From positions 57,799 to 121,798 of the forward strand of contig NZ_JSXI01000069.1 of NCBI RefSeq assembly GCF_000803065.1: a stretch of DNA of 64,000 bases, read 5' to 3'. The DNA is from Sphingomonas sp. ERG5. Its GTDB lineage: Bacteria > Pseudomonadota > Alphaproteobacteria > Sphingomonadales > Sphingomonadaceae. The position numbers and the translations under genes are program-made. Shown here piece after piece: positions 44,025 through 52,167 of this stretch. Below the pieces are notes generated by a model. The model was not told where the DNA came from. It made no database searches and saw nothing but the letters and a program-made list of their open reading frames with translations. Position 1 is the first letter of the stretch, and every line of letters begins with the position of its first letter.

Positions 44025-47000
44025 CCCTCCAACTCCTCCACTTCTTCGAGCGCCGGCAGCGTGAAGCGGAATTCCGCACCACCGCCGATACGGTCCATCG
44101 CAACCAGCTTGCCGCCATGTGCCTCGACAATGCGCCGCGATATCGACAGGCCGATGCCCATGGCGGAACCCGACTTGGTCGTCGCAAACCGCGAATAGAG
44201 TTCGCCGCCGATTGACTTGGGCAAACCCCGGCCATTGTCGCTCACCGAAAGCTCGTTCATGCCATCCGCCACCCGACGCGAAGCGATGACGATCTCACGC
44301 GCGCCGGTCGGCTGCTCCCGCAGCGCATCGACCGCGTTGCGCAGAAGATTCACCATAACCTGCTGTACCTGAATACGGTCGGCGAACACCATGTCGGCAG
44401 CGGGGTCGAGGTCGTAGCTCAACTTGATTCCGAACTGGGCGGTGCCGAACAGGACCAGATCGACTGCCTCGCGAACCGTCTTGGTAAGCGATTCAGCACG
44501 CATTTCGGTTTCACTCTTGGCGAGGAAGTCGCGCAACCGTCGGATGATCTCACCCGACCGCAACGTCTGATCCTCGCCCATTTTGAGCAAGTCAGCGACC
44601 CGCGTACTGTCCTCACCGCGTTCGATCAGCATGCGCGCCGAAGCAAGAAAATTGGCGGTGGCGCTGAGCGGTTGGTTCAGTTCGTGCGCCAGATCGGCCG
44701 CGACCTCACTCATCGCGCTCTGACGTGAGATATGGGCGAGTTCGGCATTGAGCTCGCTCATCCGTTGTTCCGTGGCATGCCGATCGGAGACGTCGCGAAT
44801 GACGCCAGTGAACATGCGTTCCCCACCAAACCAAGCCTCTCCGACATTCAACTCGACCGGAAAGGGCTCACCGTCCACGCGCCGGGCGGTGAGTTCACGG
44901 GCGAGCCCGCTGGCGTCCCGCGGTCCAGCATCGAACGGACGCGCGAGAGCCTGGCCATGCGCCGCGGCAATCACCTCCGGGATCAACAATTTGACGTCGC
45001 TACCGATCGCGGTGGTGCTGTCACAACCAAACATGCGCTCGGCCGCCGCGCTGAAGCTGCGGATCGTGCCGGCCAGATTGAAAACGATCGTCGCGTCCGG
45101 AATGACGTCAATGATCGACCGCAATTGCTGCGCCGCTTCGCGCTCATAGCGTTCGGTGACGTCGACATTGGCCGCGACGACCGAGGCAAGCTGGCCATCT
45201 TCCTGATAGATCAGCCTCGCGGTCCCTTCGATCGTGCGCATGGCGCCGTCCGGCTGTCTGAAGCGATACTGGAAGGTGATCCGCTCGTCGTGATTGGCCG
45301 CCGCGCGGGCAACCGAATCCATCACCCCCTTGGTATCCTCCGGCTCGACCAGTGCTTCCCACAGTGCGAAACTGCTCAGGCTGCCGGGTTCCAGGCCTAG
45401 TCGCTGCTCGGACCCGGAAGACCATTCCAATTGCCCGGTCACGACGTTCCAGTCGGATATGCCGAGCTGATAGGCTTCCGCAGCGATCGCGAAACGCGTT
45501 TCGCTGGCGCGCAATGCGGCTTCTTGTTCGATCCGTTCGGTCATATCGACATTGGCCGCGACGATCGACGCCATCACGCCGTCCGCGTCATAGAAACACC
45601 GCGCGGAACCTTCCACCGTCCGGGTCAATCCATCATTCTGGCGCAAGTGATAGCGAAACGCGATGAGTTCATCATGATTGCTTGCCGCACGGGCGATTGT
45701 GTCCATCAACGCCTCCGCGTCGCCCGGTTCGATCAGCGCAGCCCATTTTTCGTAGGTTGAAAGGCTGCCGGTCTCGAGCCCGAGTCTGCGCTCGGAGCCC
45801 GGCGACCATTCAAGCTTCCCACTCGCGATATCCCAATGGGATACGCCAAGACGCTGTGCTTCGGCGGCGATGGCGAAGCGGGCTTCGCTTTTGCGCAGTG
45901 CCTCTTCGGCGCGAACGCGATCAGAAATGTCCAGCATCTTGACGACGAACAGCGCTTCACGACCAGGGCGTTCTACGACCTGAGTGCTCTGGAGTACTCT
46001 GATCCGCGATCCGTCACGGCACCCGACACTCAAATCGATTTCGCCGACCGAAGCAGCGCCGGAAATCTCGCGCCCATTCGCCCCTGCGCCATGTGGCTGC
46101 AGCAATTCCTGCATTTGTCGACCAATCGCATCGATCGCAGACCAGCCATAAAGCTGTTCGCAACCGCGTGACCAATGGACGATTTCACCGTTGGGCCGGG
46201 TCAGCACGATCGCCGCGACATCCAGCGCACTGGTGATTTCCTGTGATTTGGCCTGTTGATGCGCGAGTCGGTCGATGGAGAGCCGAACCAGCAATCCAAC
46301 AACGACGACATTACATAGAATGGCGATCAAGTCGGTCGAAAGCGGCGATACCAGGAACGCGATCGGCACCCATCGCACGACGACCAGGGGCAGAATCGGC
46401 AGCAACACAACAAGCCCGACAAGAGGCCATCGCAGGCGGTTTCGCGCCCTAAAAAGATTCCAGCGCGTGCCCTGACGCCAGAACAGGAAGGCGGACGCAA
46501 GCAATATGTTGGCGAGCGCCGCAGGAAAGGGCGATATCAGGGTTCGCGTCACGGTATCGCGCGCCGGAATGATTGCGAACAGCAGCACCATCGAGAACAA
46601 GCCGACGCACAGCGAGGCCGCAGCGAGCAGATTGGCGAGCCCCGCGCTAATGTTGCCGCGATGCGCCGACAGGAGCAGTGCCGTGCTGAGAAAAGCGAAC
46701 GCAACGATCGAATTTATCGCCGGCGGGTCGCGGAATCCGGCGGCGCCCCACACCAGGCGTTCAACGGAAAACGGCGTGCCGACGCCCGGCAACTCCCCGC
46801 TCGCCTGTGCGGTGAACGCGAATAATGCGATCAGGAGAGGTATGGCAAGCAGCAGGGGCGCCACGCGATAGTCAAGCAGGGTCGCGGCGAAGCCGGCGAA
46901 GAGGAACAAATAACCCAGGGCCGCCAAGGGCCATATCGGGTACCCGGCAATGCCGAAGCCCTGGAGCACCGGCACGTCGACCAGCCATCCGGTAAACGCA

Positions 47001-47098
47001 ATACCGCTGACAAGTCCCGCGGCCGCGACAAGGCCGAACACGATCCTCTGCTCTTCGACTGCCGCGTTCGTCCGACGCGCAGCGAGTTGCCGCTTCAA
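44021..47098 (-). CDS. multi-PAS membrane sensor histidine kinase
   Basis: A 1025-residue kinase. The N-terminal ~280 residues hold about eight hydrophobic helices (MASE-like membrane sensor). Four PAS modules follow; the second and third are a tandem duplication of about 125 residues (both begin RFAIAAEA and end SxVAANVDxTER). The last PAS is FixL-like (SFSAAAERMFGC, IAAAHGQAL, FTGVIRDVSD) and keeps a His at the heme-ligand position but lacks the IGxxR segment. The core has DLAHELNQPLSATANFLASAR, NLLRNAVDAL, DNGRGLP and MGIGLSISRRIVEAHGG. It is coupled to the FixJ-like gene that follows. Confidence 0.9.
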   Translation of the reverse strand: MKRQLAARRTNAAVEEQRIVFGLVAAAGLVSGIAFTGWLVDVPVLQGFGIAGYPIWPLAALGYLFLFAGFAATLLDYRVAPLLLAIPLLIALFAFTAQASGELPGVGTPFSVERLVWGAAGFRDPPAINSIVAFAFLSTALLLSAHRGNISAGLANLLAAASLCVGLFSMVLLFAIIPARDTVTRTLISPFPAALANILLASAFLFWRQGTRWNLFRARNRLRWPLVGLVVLLPILPLVVVRWVPIAFLVSPLSTDLIAILCNVVVVGLLVRLSIDRLAHQQAKSQEITSALDVAAIVLTRPNGEIVHWSRGCEQLYGWSAIDAIGRQMQELLQPHGAGANGREISGAASVGEIDLSVGCRDGSRIRVLQSTQVVERPGREALFVVKMLDISDRVRAEEALRKSEARFAIAAEAQRLGVSHWDIASGKLEWSPGSERRLGLETGSLSTYEKWAALIEPGDAEALMDTIARAASNHDELIAFRYHLRQNDGLTRTVEGSARCFYDADGVMASIVAANVDMTERIEQEAALRASETRFAIAAEAYQLGISDWNVVTGQLEWSSGSEQRLGLEPGSLSSFALWEALVEPEDTKGVMDSVARAAANHDERITFQYRFRQPDGAMRTIEGTARLIYQEDGQLASVVAANVDVTERYEREAAQQLRSIIDVIPDATIVFNLAGTIRSFSAAAERMFGCDSTTAIGSDVKLLIPEVIAAAHGQALARPFDAGPRDASGLARELTARRVDGEPFPVELNVGEAWFGGERMFTGVIRDVSDRHATEQRMSELNAELAHISRQSAMSEVAADLAHELNQPLSATANFLASARMLIERGEDSTRVADLLKMGEDQTLRSGEIIRRLRDFLAKSETEMRAESLTKTVREAVDLVLFGTAQFGIKLSYDLDPAADMVFADRIQVQQVMVNLLRNAVDALREQPTGAREIVIASRRVADGMNELSVSDNGRGLPKSIGGELYSRFATTKSGSAMGIGLSISRRIVEAHGGKLVAMDRIGGGAEFRFTLPALEEVEELEG

Positions 47099-47269
47099 TT
47101 CTTCGCTTTCCCTTCCGGTAGCGCTTTTTTGTGGAATAGAACGCTAGCACCGTCAGGGCTAAGAGGCGCGCTGGAATGAGTATGGAGGCAACTATCTGGT
47201 CCAAAACGGCTCTAATCCTTCGCGGATGAACATCGACAAGCGGGGTCGTTGTGCTCCGCTCCGCCAAAC

Positions 47270-47623
47270 TCACCTCATCGACAGGCGGCGCACGATCGGG
47301 CGCTGCGGTCGTTTCTGCCGCAGCCAATCGATCAGCCGCCAGTACAGCATCGCGCCACCGATGCGCAGGACATCCCCCGGCAGCATGCTGTGCCGATCGG
47401 CCGGCGACCGCGAACCATTATTGCCTGGCCAGAATTCGGCGGCGTGTGACCCGCGCACGACGCGAAAGCCGCTTGGTACGCCCCTCCACTCAGTTGCCGG
47501 CTGCGCCTTGGCCGACCGGATCATGTCGCGGCTGCATCGCCGGCACCGGCTGAAGGCAAACCCCTGATTGATCTGCACGTCGAGCATCATCGTGTGGTTC
47601 GGCAGGTGACAGCGCAGAGGCAT
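47270..47623 (-). CDS. small Cys-containing hypothetical protein overlapping the MraZ-like gene
   Basis: A 117-residue frame. FAFSRCRRCSRDMIRSA carries a CxxC knuckle and EWRGVPSGFRVVRGSHAAEFW looks like a conserved block, but I cannot name the family. ACGAGG lies six bases before ATG 47623. It overlaps the last 134 bases of the MraZ-like frame, so either that protein ends earlier in reality or the two genes truly overlap. Confidence 0.5.
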   Translation of the reverse strand: MPLRCHLPNHTMMLDVQINQGFAFSRCRRCSRDMIRSAKAQPATEWRGVPSGFRVVRGSHAAEFWPGNNGSRSPADRHSMLPGDVLRIGGAMLYWRLIDWLRQKRPQRPIVRRLSMR

Positions 47624-48080
47624 GGAGAACCTCGTTTCCTATATGAACCATGAGATGGTGGGTCGCGAGTGTGATGAGATCAGAGGGGCCCCGCTTGAGC
47701 ACGTAAACCAGATCCCAGATTTCGAAGCGCCGCCCGGTCGCGACGAGCAACACCGAGTGCCCGATATGGCCGCGCTCGCGCATCAGCGCAGGCAGGATCA
47801 TCATGTCGCCGGGCGTGACCAGCGTCGATTCGACAAAGCCATAATCTCGGCGCAGGCGATGCGGATCTTCCGGGATGCTGCTGGCCTCGGCGTCGAACTG
47901 CCGTCGCATCGCATAGAGACGATCGAACGCAACAAGGCACTGTGCTTCCTCGTGCAAGCCGATGAACAGCATTTTGTCCGGTGACCGGAGCCGGATCGTT
48001 TCGCCGAAGTGATGCGGCAGCAGGATCTCACCGTCGCTTGTCACATCGCACACAGCGCTACCAAAAAAGAGCTCGTCCAT
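47490..48080 (-). CDS. divergent MraZ-like (AbrB-fold) transcriptional regulator
   Basis: A 196-residue protein. LFFGSAVCDVTSDGEILLPHHF, KMLFIGLHEEAQCLVAFDRLYAMRR, DYGFVESTLVTPGDMMILPALMRERGHIGHSVLLVATGRRFEIWD follow the double SpoVT/AbrB-like pattern of MraZ, with its FGSxxxxxDxxGRxxLP halves partly degraded. MraZ normally regulates the dcw cell-division cluster; here there is no mraW or ftsI, but an ftsZ-like gene lies divergently 288 bases away. The C-terminal ~60 residues go beyond the usual MraZ length. ATG 48080 has GGGGA upstream. Confidence 0.72.
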   Translation of the reverse strand: MDELFFGSAVCDVTSDGEILLPHHFGETIRLRSPDKMLFIGLHEEAQCLVAFDRLYAMRRQFDAEASSIPEDPHRLRRDYGFVESTLVTPGDMMILPALMRERGHIGHSVLLVATGRRFEIWDLVYVLKRGPSDLITLATHHLMVHIGNEVLHASALSPAEPHDDARRADQSGVCLQPVPAMQPRHDPVGQGAAGN

Positions 48081-48216
48081 TAGTATCCCCATTGCCGCCA
48101 TGGCAACGTGGTTAACTGAGGCCTCTCGAGTCGTAGAATTCCGTTAAAGTACGATCGTGATATCCCGGACCCGTTATATTGCGTAGTCCATGTGACTATT
48201 AAATACAGCCACTCCA

Positions 48217-48249
48217 TCGACACAGTAAATTGTCGAATATTGCCGACAA
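48217..48249. promoter_or_regulatory. alternating CGACA/TGTCG repeats between mraZ-like and ftsZ-like genes
   Basis: TCGACA (48217-48222), TGTCGA (48231-48236) and CCGACAA (48243-48249) give half-sites of alternating orientation spaced 13 bases apart, forming two overlapping inverted repeats with 8-base spacers. They sit in an AT-rich patch in the divergent region. This is a plausible operator for the MraZ-like protein, although known MraZ boxes are direct repeats. Confidence 0.55.
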
Positions 48250-48367
48250 ATGATGGCGCATGACCCGAGGATCCGCTGCAGCCGCGTAGTTATACTGGAT
48301 CGCGACTCTCTGCTTGTCGGAATATCTCTCCGATCTCGGCACGACTCGCCGCGGCAGGAGCATTGGG

Positions 48368-49774
48368 ATGGCGAAGAATCAGGCGGAATGTTGTGATACG
48401 CCCGGCGTCACCGTGTTTGGCGTTGGCGGTGCGGGAAGCAATGCGGTGGCGCAACTGATCGGGCGCGACGACTGCGGCATGAAGATCATCTGCGCTAATA
48501 CCGATGTGCAGGCACTTCGCGCCGTCCCGGCCGCCAGCCGGCTGCAACTCGGGCAGAGCCTGACCGGTGGGCTGGGTGCCGGCACGCGAGCCGAGATCGG
48601 ACGCGCTGCCGCAGAAGAAGCGATGCCGGAGATTGTCCGTGCGCTGGAAGGGTCTTCGCTCTGCTTTATCGCGGCCGGGCTTGGCGGCGGCACCGGCACC
48701 GGTGCCGCGCCGATCATTGCCCGCGCGGCCCGCGACAAAGGTATATTGACCATCGGCGTCGCGACCATGCCCTTCGCCTTTGAAGGCAAAAGGCGCATGC
48801 ACGCGGCGGAAATGGGTTCGATCGATCTGCGCGGCAGCGTCGATGCACTGATCACGGTATGCAATCAGAACCTGCTTGACGTCGTTGGCCGTGAGTCCAC
48901 GCTGCGCGCCGCGCTCGGGCTCTCGGATTCGATCGTCTGTGAAAGCGCGACCGACTTCGCATCGTTGCTCGGTACAACCGCTTTGAAGCGCGTCACTGCG
49001 GCTGATCTGCGCGCGATCCTGTCGTCCAGCGGCAATGCGGTCGTGGGCTTCAGCGAGCGCTGTACTGGCAAGGACAGGGCGGCCGAAGCGGCGAAATCGG
49101 CGCTGAACAATCCTCTGTTGGAAGGAGTGCCGGCGACGGCGCAACGCCTGCTCGTCACCGTGGCGGGCGGCGGCGATCTGGGCCTGTTCGAAGTTGATGA
49201 GGTGATCGCGTTAATTCGAGCCGGCACGATGGACGATGTGGAACTGGCTTGGGGGGCCGTGATCGACCCGGCGCTCACCGGGCGGCTGCGCGTGGGCATC
49301 GTCGCCGCCGGCTTGCCCCCCGCCCAGCCGATCGGAGATAGCGCGGCGGCCTATATCCTGGTCCCGCGGGCAAACATCCAAGAGGCAGCATATCCTACCC
49401 CGGCAAACGATGTTTCAGCCGCGCTCTCCTTTCCTCGTGCGCAATGTCCTGGCATGCCCCCCGCAGCGGCAGAGATCATCGCATCGGTCTCCATCCCATC
49501 GAAATCCATACCAACAAGCACTGACTGTGAAGAACCCCTCCTGACATTGACGCCCGACCTGACCGCCGTCGCCGGTACAGCGGGCGAAGCGATAACGGGA
49601 GATGGCCCAGCGCGTCAGGCCAGGACGCCAAGCCTCGTGGATCGCCTTTTTGACGCGACGCATGACCTGAAGCGACGTCTGGGTCGCCGCCTAAAAAGGA
49701 CCAGCGATCATATCGCTCCCGCGACATCGCGGACGTTTTATGTCGCCGAGGCATTCGCCTCGCCGCGCCCCTAA
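48368..49774 (+). CDS. accessory FtsZ-family GTPase
   Basis: A 468-residue tubulin-fold protein. VTVFGVGGAGSNAVAQL, ICANTDVQAL, LGAGTRAEIGRAAAEE and the GTP signature AAGLGGGTGTGAAPIIA are all present. The T7 loop, NLDFADV in canonical FtsZ, reads RVTAADL, so the Asn and first Asp are lost while the second Asp remains; GTP hydrolysis on assembly may be weak. The C-terminal tail is about 130 residues and basic near its end (LKRRLGRRLKR), without the canonical IPxFLR peptide that binds FtsA and ZipA. AGGAG precedes ATG 48368. It is not in a division cluster and is divergent from a MraZ-like gene. Confidence 0.88.
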   Translation: MAKNQAECCDTPGVTVFGVGGAGSNAVAQLIGRDDCGMKIICANTDVQALRAVPAASRLQLGQSLTGGLGAGTRAEIGRAAAEEAMPEIVRALEGSSLCFIAAGLGGGTGTGAAPIIARAARDKGILTIGVATMPFAFEGKRRMHAAEMGSIDLRGSVDALITVCNQNLLDVVGRESTLRAALGLSDSIVCESATDFASLLGTTALKRVTAADLRAILSSSGNAVVGFSERCTGKDRAAEAAKSALNNPLLEGVPATAQRLLVTVAGGGDLGLFEVDEVIALIRAGTMDDVELAWGAVIDPALTGRLRVGIVAAGLPPAQPIGDSAAAYILVPRANIQEAAYPTPANDVSAALSFPRAQCPGMPPAAAEIIASVSIPSKSIPTSTDCEEPLLTLTPDLTAVAGTAGEAITGDGPARQARTPSLVDRLFDATHDLKRRLGRRLKRTSDHIAPATSRTFYVAEAFASPRP

Positions 49775-49783
49775 TTGGCAATG

Positions 49784-49935
49784 TTATGGCCCGTTGACGA
49801 GAGCGACATAGTTGGCATTGTGCTTTTTGGATCTGTCGGCGACGGCTCTGATGGGTTTGAGCTAGTTGAAGAAACGCTCAACGAGGTTGCGGCATCGATG
49901 GCGGAAAACGCTGAACGCGGGAATGTTGACCTGGC
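49784..49935 (-). pseudogene. IS5-type transposase C-terminal remnant
   Basis: The minus strand reads CRNLVERFFN, stop, LKPIRAVADRSKKHNANYVALVNGP, stop. This is the C-terminal RNLVERFFNKLK...RRxATRYxKxxxNYLAxV pattern of IS5-family DDE transposases, with an in-frame stop in place of the usual Lys codon. Only about 50 codons remain and no terminal repeats were found. It sits just after the FtsZ-like stop. Confidence 0.6.
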
Positions 49936-49949
49936 GCGCGAGTCATCGC

Positions 49950-50265
49950 TTGTCACCGGTGCTCGAACGCCGCGCATTGGTCCGCAACCAGTGGCACCTC
50001 GCCGGCGAGGCGTTGATCGCGTTAATCACGGTGATGGCCGCCTCGATGATCGTCACGCTCGGCCCTGTGCCGCTTGGCCTCGGCAGTTTCGAGACCTGGT
50101 CGACACCGGCACTTAGCCTTTTAGGCGTGCTTGGAGACAGCGTTCGCGGCGCCCCTGATGCTACGCGGGCTCACTCTCTGGCTGCCCTTACTGCCACGCT
50201 TGTTCATGATGCGTGTCATCGTCCGGAAAAGGCCCCGCCCCTGCGCGCTCGGGAAGCCCGGTTGA
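49950..50265 (+). pseudogene. YbhN/UPF0104-like membrane protein C-terminal remnant
   Basis: One frame gives HLAGEALIALITVMAASMIV and VPLGLGSFETWSTPALSLLGV; after a one-base shift near 50140, the next gives APLMLRGLTLWLPLLPRLFMM and reaches TGA at 50263-50265. The GLGSFE and LRGLTLWLPLLP motifs are those of the lysylphosphatidylglycerol-synthase-related flippase family (YbhN/UPF0104). The 5' part is absent and is replaced by the transposase remnant, so an insertion probably truncated the gene. Confidence 0.6.
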
Positions 50266-50410
50266 ACCGGCTGGGGCCGATTGCGCGGCCGGCTCCATAT
50301 CGCGCCGTGGGACTCTGCGTAGTTTCCGAGCGTATCGGGCGACAGCGATCGGGCATAATCATCATGGCGTCGACAGGATCGATCGTCTTTTTTCGAGAAA
50401 GTATTCGCTG

Positions 50411-51073
50411 ATGACTGCCCCCACGAGCTGCGATACCGATCTGCAACGAGATATAGTCGCTGAATTGAGCTGGGATCCGAGCGTACCGGCCGGCCAGATC
50501 GGCGTCACCGTCAAGGACGGCGTGGTGACGCTGACCGGGCATACGACCAGCTTCTTCGGCAAACATGCAGCGGAAACCGCCGTGAGCAGGGTCAAGGGTG
50601 TCCAGGCGATCGTCGAACATGTTGAGGTGGTGCTGAACGGCAGCACCAAGTTTCACGACGAAGACATCGCCGCGGCTGCCAGCTTGCGACTGGGGTCCGA
50701 CGGGGCGATTCCGCAGGGCGCGATCATTCCGCGCGTCGAAGACGGGTGGATCACCCTCCTCGGCGAAGTGGATTGGCATTTCGAACGCGATGCGGCGGAA
50801 CGGAATGTGCGGCCGATCGCCGGTGTCGTCGGCGTGGTGAACATGATCACGGTCAAGCCTCGCGTCGATGTGCTCGACGTGCGCGAGAGCATTCGCAGCG
50901 CCCTGCATCGCTCGGCCTTCCTGGATCGCGATACCGTCATGGTCGCGGTCGATGGCGGCACGGTTCGCCTGACCGGCAGCGTCTCCTCGATTCACGAACG
51001 CGACGTGGCCGAACAGACCGCGTTGCAGGCAGCCGGTGCGGTCAGCGTCGTCAACATGCTCACCATCGCCTAG
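50411..51073 (+). CDS. triple BON-domain protein
   Basis: A 220-residue protein made of three BON repeats (about residues 8-75, 79-145 and 150-218), each with the VxVxDGxVxLxGxV...A...A..VxGVxxVxNxI pattern: VTVKDGVVTLTGHTTS, PRVEDGWITLLGEVDW and VAVDGGTVRLTGSVSS. BON domains bind phospholipid and occur in OsmY-type stress proteins, but no signal peptide is visible. ATG 50411 was chosen because the open frame upstream runs through the YbhN remnant. It is convergent with ackA. Confidence 0.85.
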   Translation: MTAPTSCDTDLQRDIVAELSWDPSVPAGQIGVTVKDGVVTLTGHTTSFFGKHAAETAVSRVKGVQAIVEHVEVVLNGSTKFHDEDIAAAASLRLGSDGAIPQGAIIPRVEDGWITLLGEVDWHFERDAAERNVRPIAGVVGVVNMITVKPRVDVLDVRESIRSALHRSAFLDRDTVMVAVDGGTVRLTGSVSSIHERDVAEQTALQAAGAVSVVNMLTIA

Positions 51074-51117
51074 CGTATCGTCGCGGGGCTTCCGGAGTGT
51101 AGGTCGCTATCCCGCGA

Positions 51118-52167
51118 TCAGGCGGCAAGGCTGGCCGTGTGCAGCGCGATCTGCTCGTCTTCCAGCGATCGCAGGACACGGATTTCCGTGCCGCTCCACG
51201 CCAGTTGCCGGCGGAGCGCATCGCCAACCGATGTGTCGTGCTCCCCGATCCCACCGGTCAGGACTAGCATATCGATCCCCTCAAGGACCGCGATCATCGC
51301 GCCGATCTGCTTGCGGACGGATTGGTAGAACAATCGGACCGCCAGATCCGCGTCCGGATTATCTGCTGCGGCCTCGTGAAGGACACGCATGTCGCCGGAC
51401 AGGCCGGACACGCCCAGCATGCCGGATTGATGGTCGATGAGCTGTTCCAGTGCGGCACCGTCCAGGCCTTTTTCGCGCAGCAGATAGAGCAGGACACCAG
51501 GGTCGATATCCCCGCTCCGCGTCGCCATCACCACGCCGCCGGCGGGGGTGAGCCCCATACTGGTGTCGATCGACCGGCCATCCCGCACGGCGGTGACGCT
51601 CGCGCCATTGCCGAGATGGGCGATGACCAGCCGTGCCGGCAGATCGGGCCCAAGCTGTCGGACGATGGATTCACACGACAGCCCGTGAAAACCATAGCGC
51701 CGGACGCCGGGTGCGCGAAAGACGCCGGGAATGGGGAGTATCCTCGCCACATCGGGCATGCCCGCATGAAACGCCGTATCGAAGCAGGCGGCCTGCGGCA
51801 GTGTCGGATAACGCGTGCGCGCGGCCTTGATCAGCGCAAGGGCGGCAGGGCCATGGATCGGTGCGAACGCACAGGCGCTGACGAGGTCACGGATGACGGC
51901 ATCGTCGATCAGGCAGTGGGCATTTCGGTCCGCCCCGCCATGCACCACCCGATGGCCGATCGCGATTGGCGCCGGCGCATCAGCCCTACCAAGCGCCGCG
52001 TCGACAGAATCGAAAAGGGCGCCGTGGTCGTCGGTCGTCTCGAAGCTGCCGGCAACCAGTTCCCTGGGTACCCCGCGCCCCATTTCAAAGAGGCCGAATT
52101 TGAGCGACGACGACCCGCTGTTGAACGCAAGGACCACGGAGCGAGCATCGGCGATCACCGCAGCCAT
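51118..52167 (-). CDS. ackA: acetate kinase
   Basis: A 349-residue acetokinase-family enzyme: FNSGSSSLKFGLFE at the start, GHRVVHGGA, CFDTAFHAGMP, RRYGFHGLS, IAHLGNGASVTAVRDGRSIDTSMG, and TGGIGEHDTSV near the end. It converts acetyl phosphate and ADP to acetate and ATP. It is about 50 residues shorter than typical AckA but all the motifs are there. Its start overlaps the phosphoketolase stop by 13 bases, so the two enzymes form the acetyl-phosphate to acetate branch in one operon. Confidence 0.93.
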   Translation of the reverse strand: MAAVIADARSVVLAFNSGSSSLKFGLFEMGRGVPRELVAGSFETTDDHGALFDSVDAALGRADAPAPIAIGHRVVHGGADRNAHCLIDDAVIRDLVSACAFAPIHGPAALALIKAARTRYPTLPQAACFDTAFHAGMPDVARILPIPGVFRAPGVRRYGFHGLSCESIVRQLGPDLPARLVIAHLGNGASVTAVRDGRSIDTSMGLTPAGGVVMATRSGDIDPGVLLYLLREKGLDGAALEQLIDHQSGMLGVSGLSGDMRVLHEAAADNPDADLAVRLFYQSVRKQIGAMIAVLEGIDMLVLTGGIGEHDTSVGDALRRQLAWSGTEIRVLRSLEDEQIALHTASLAA

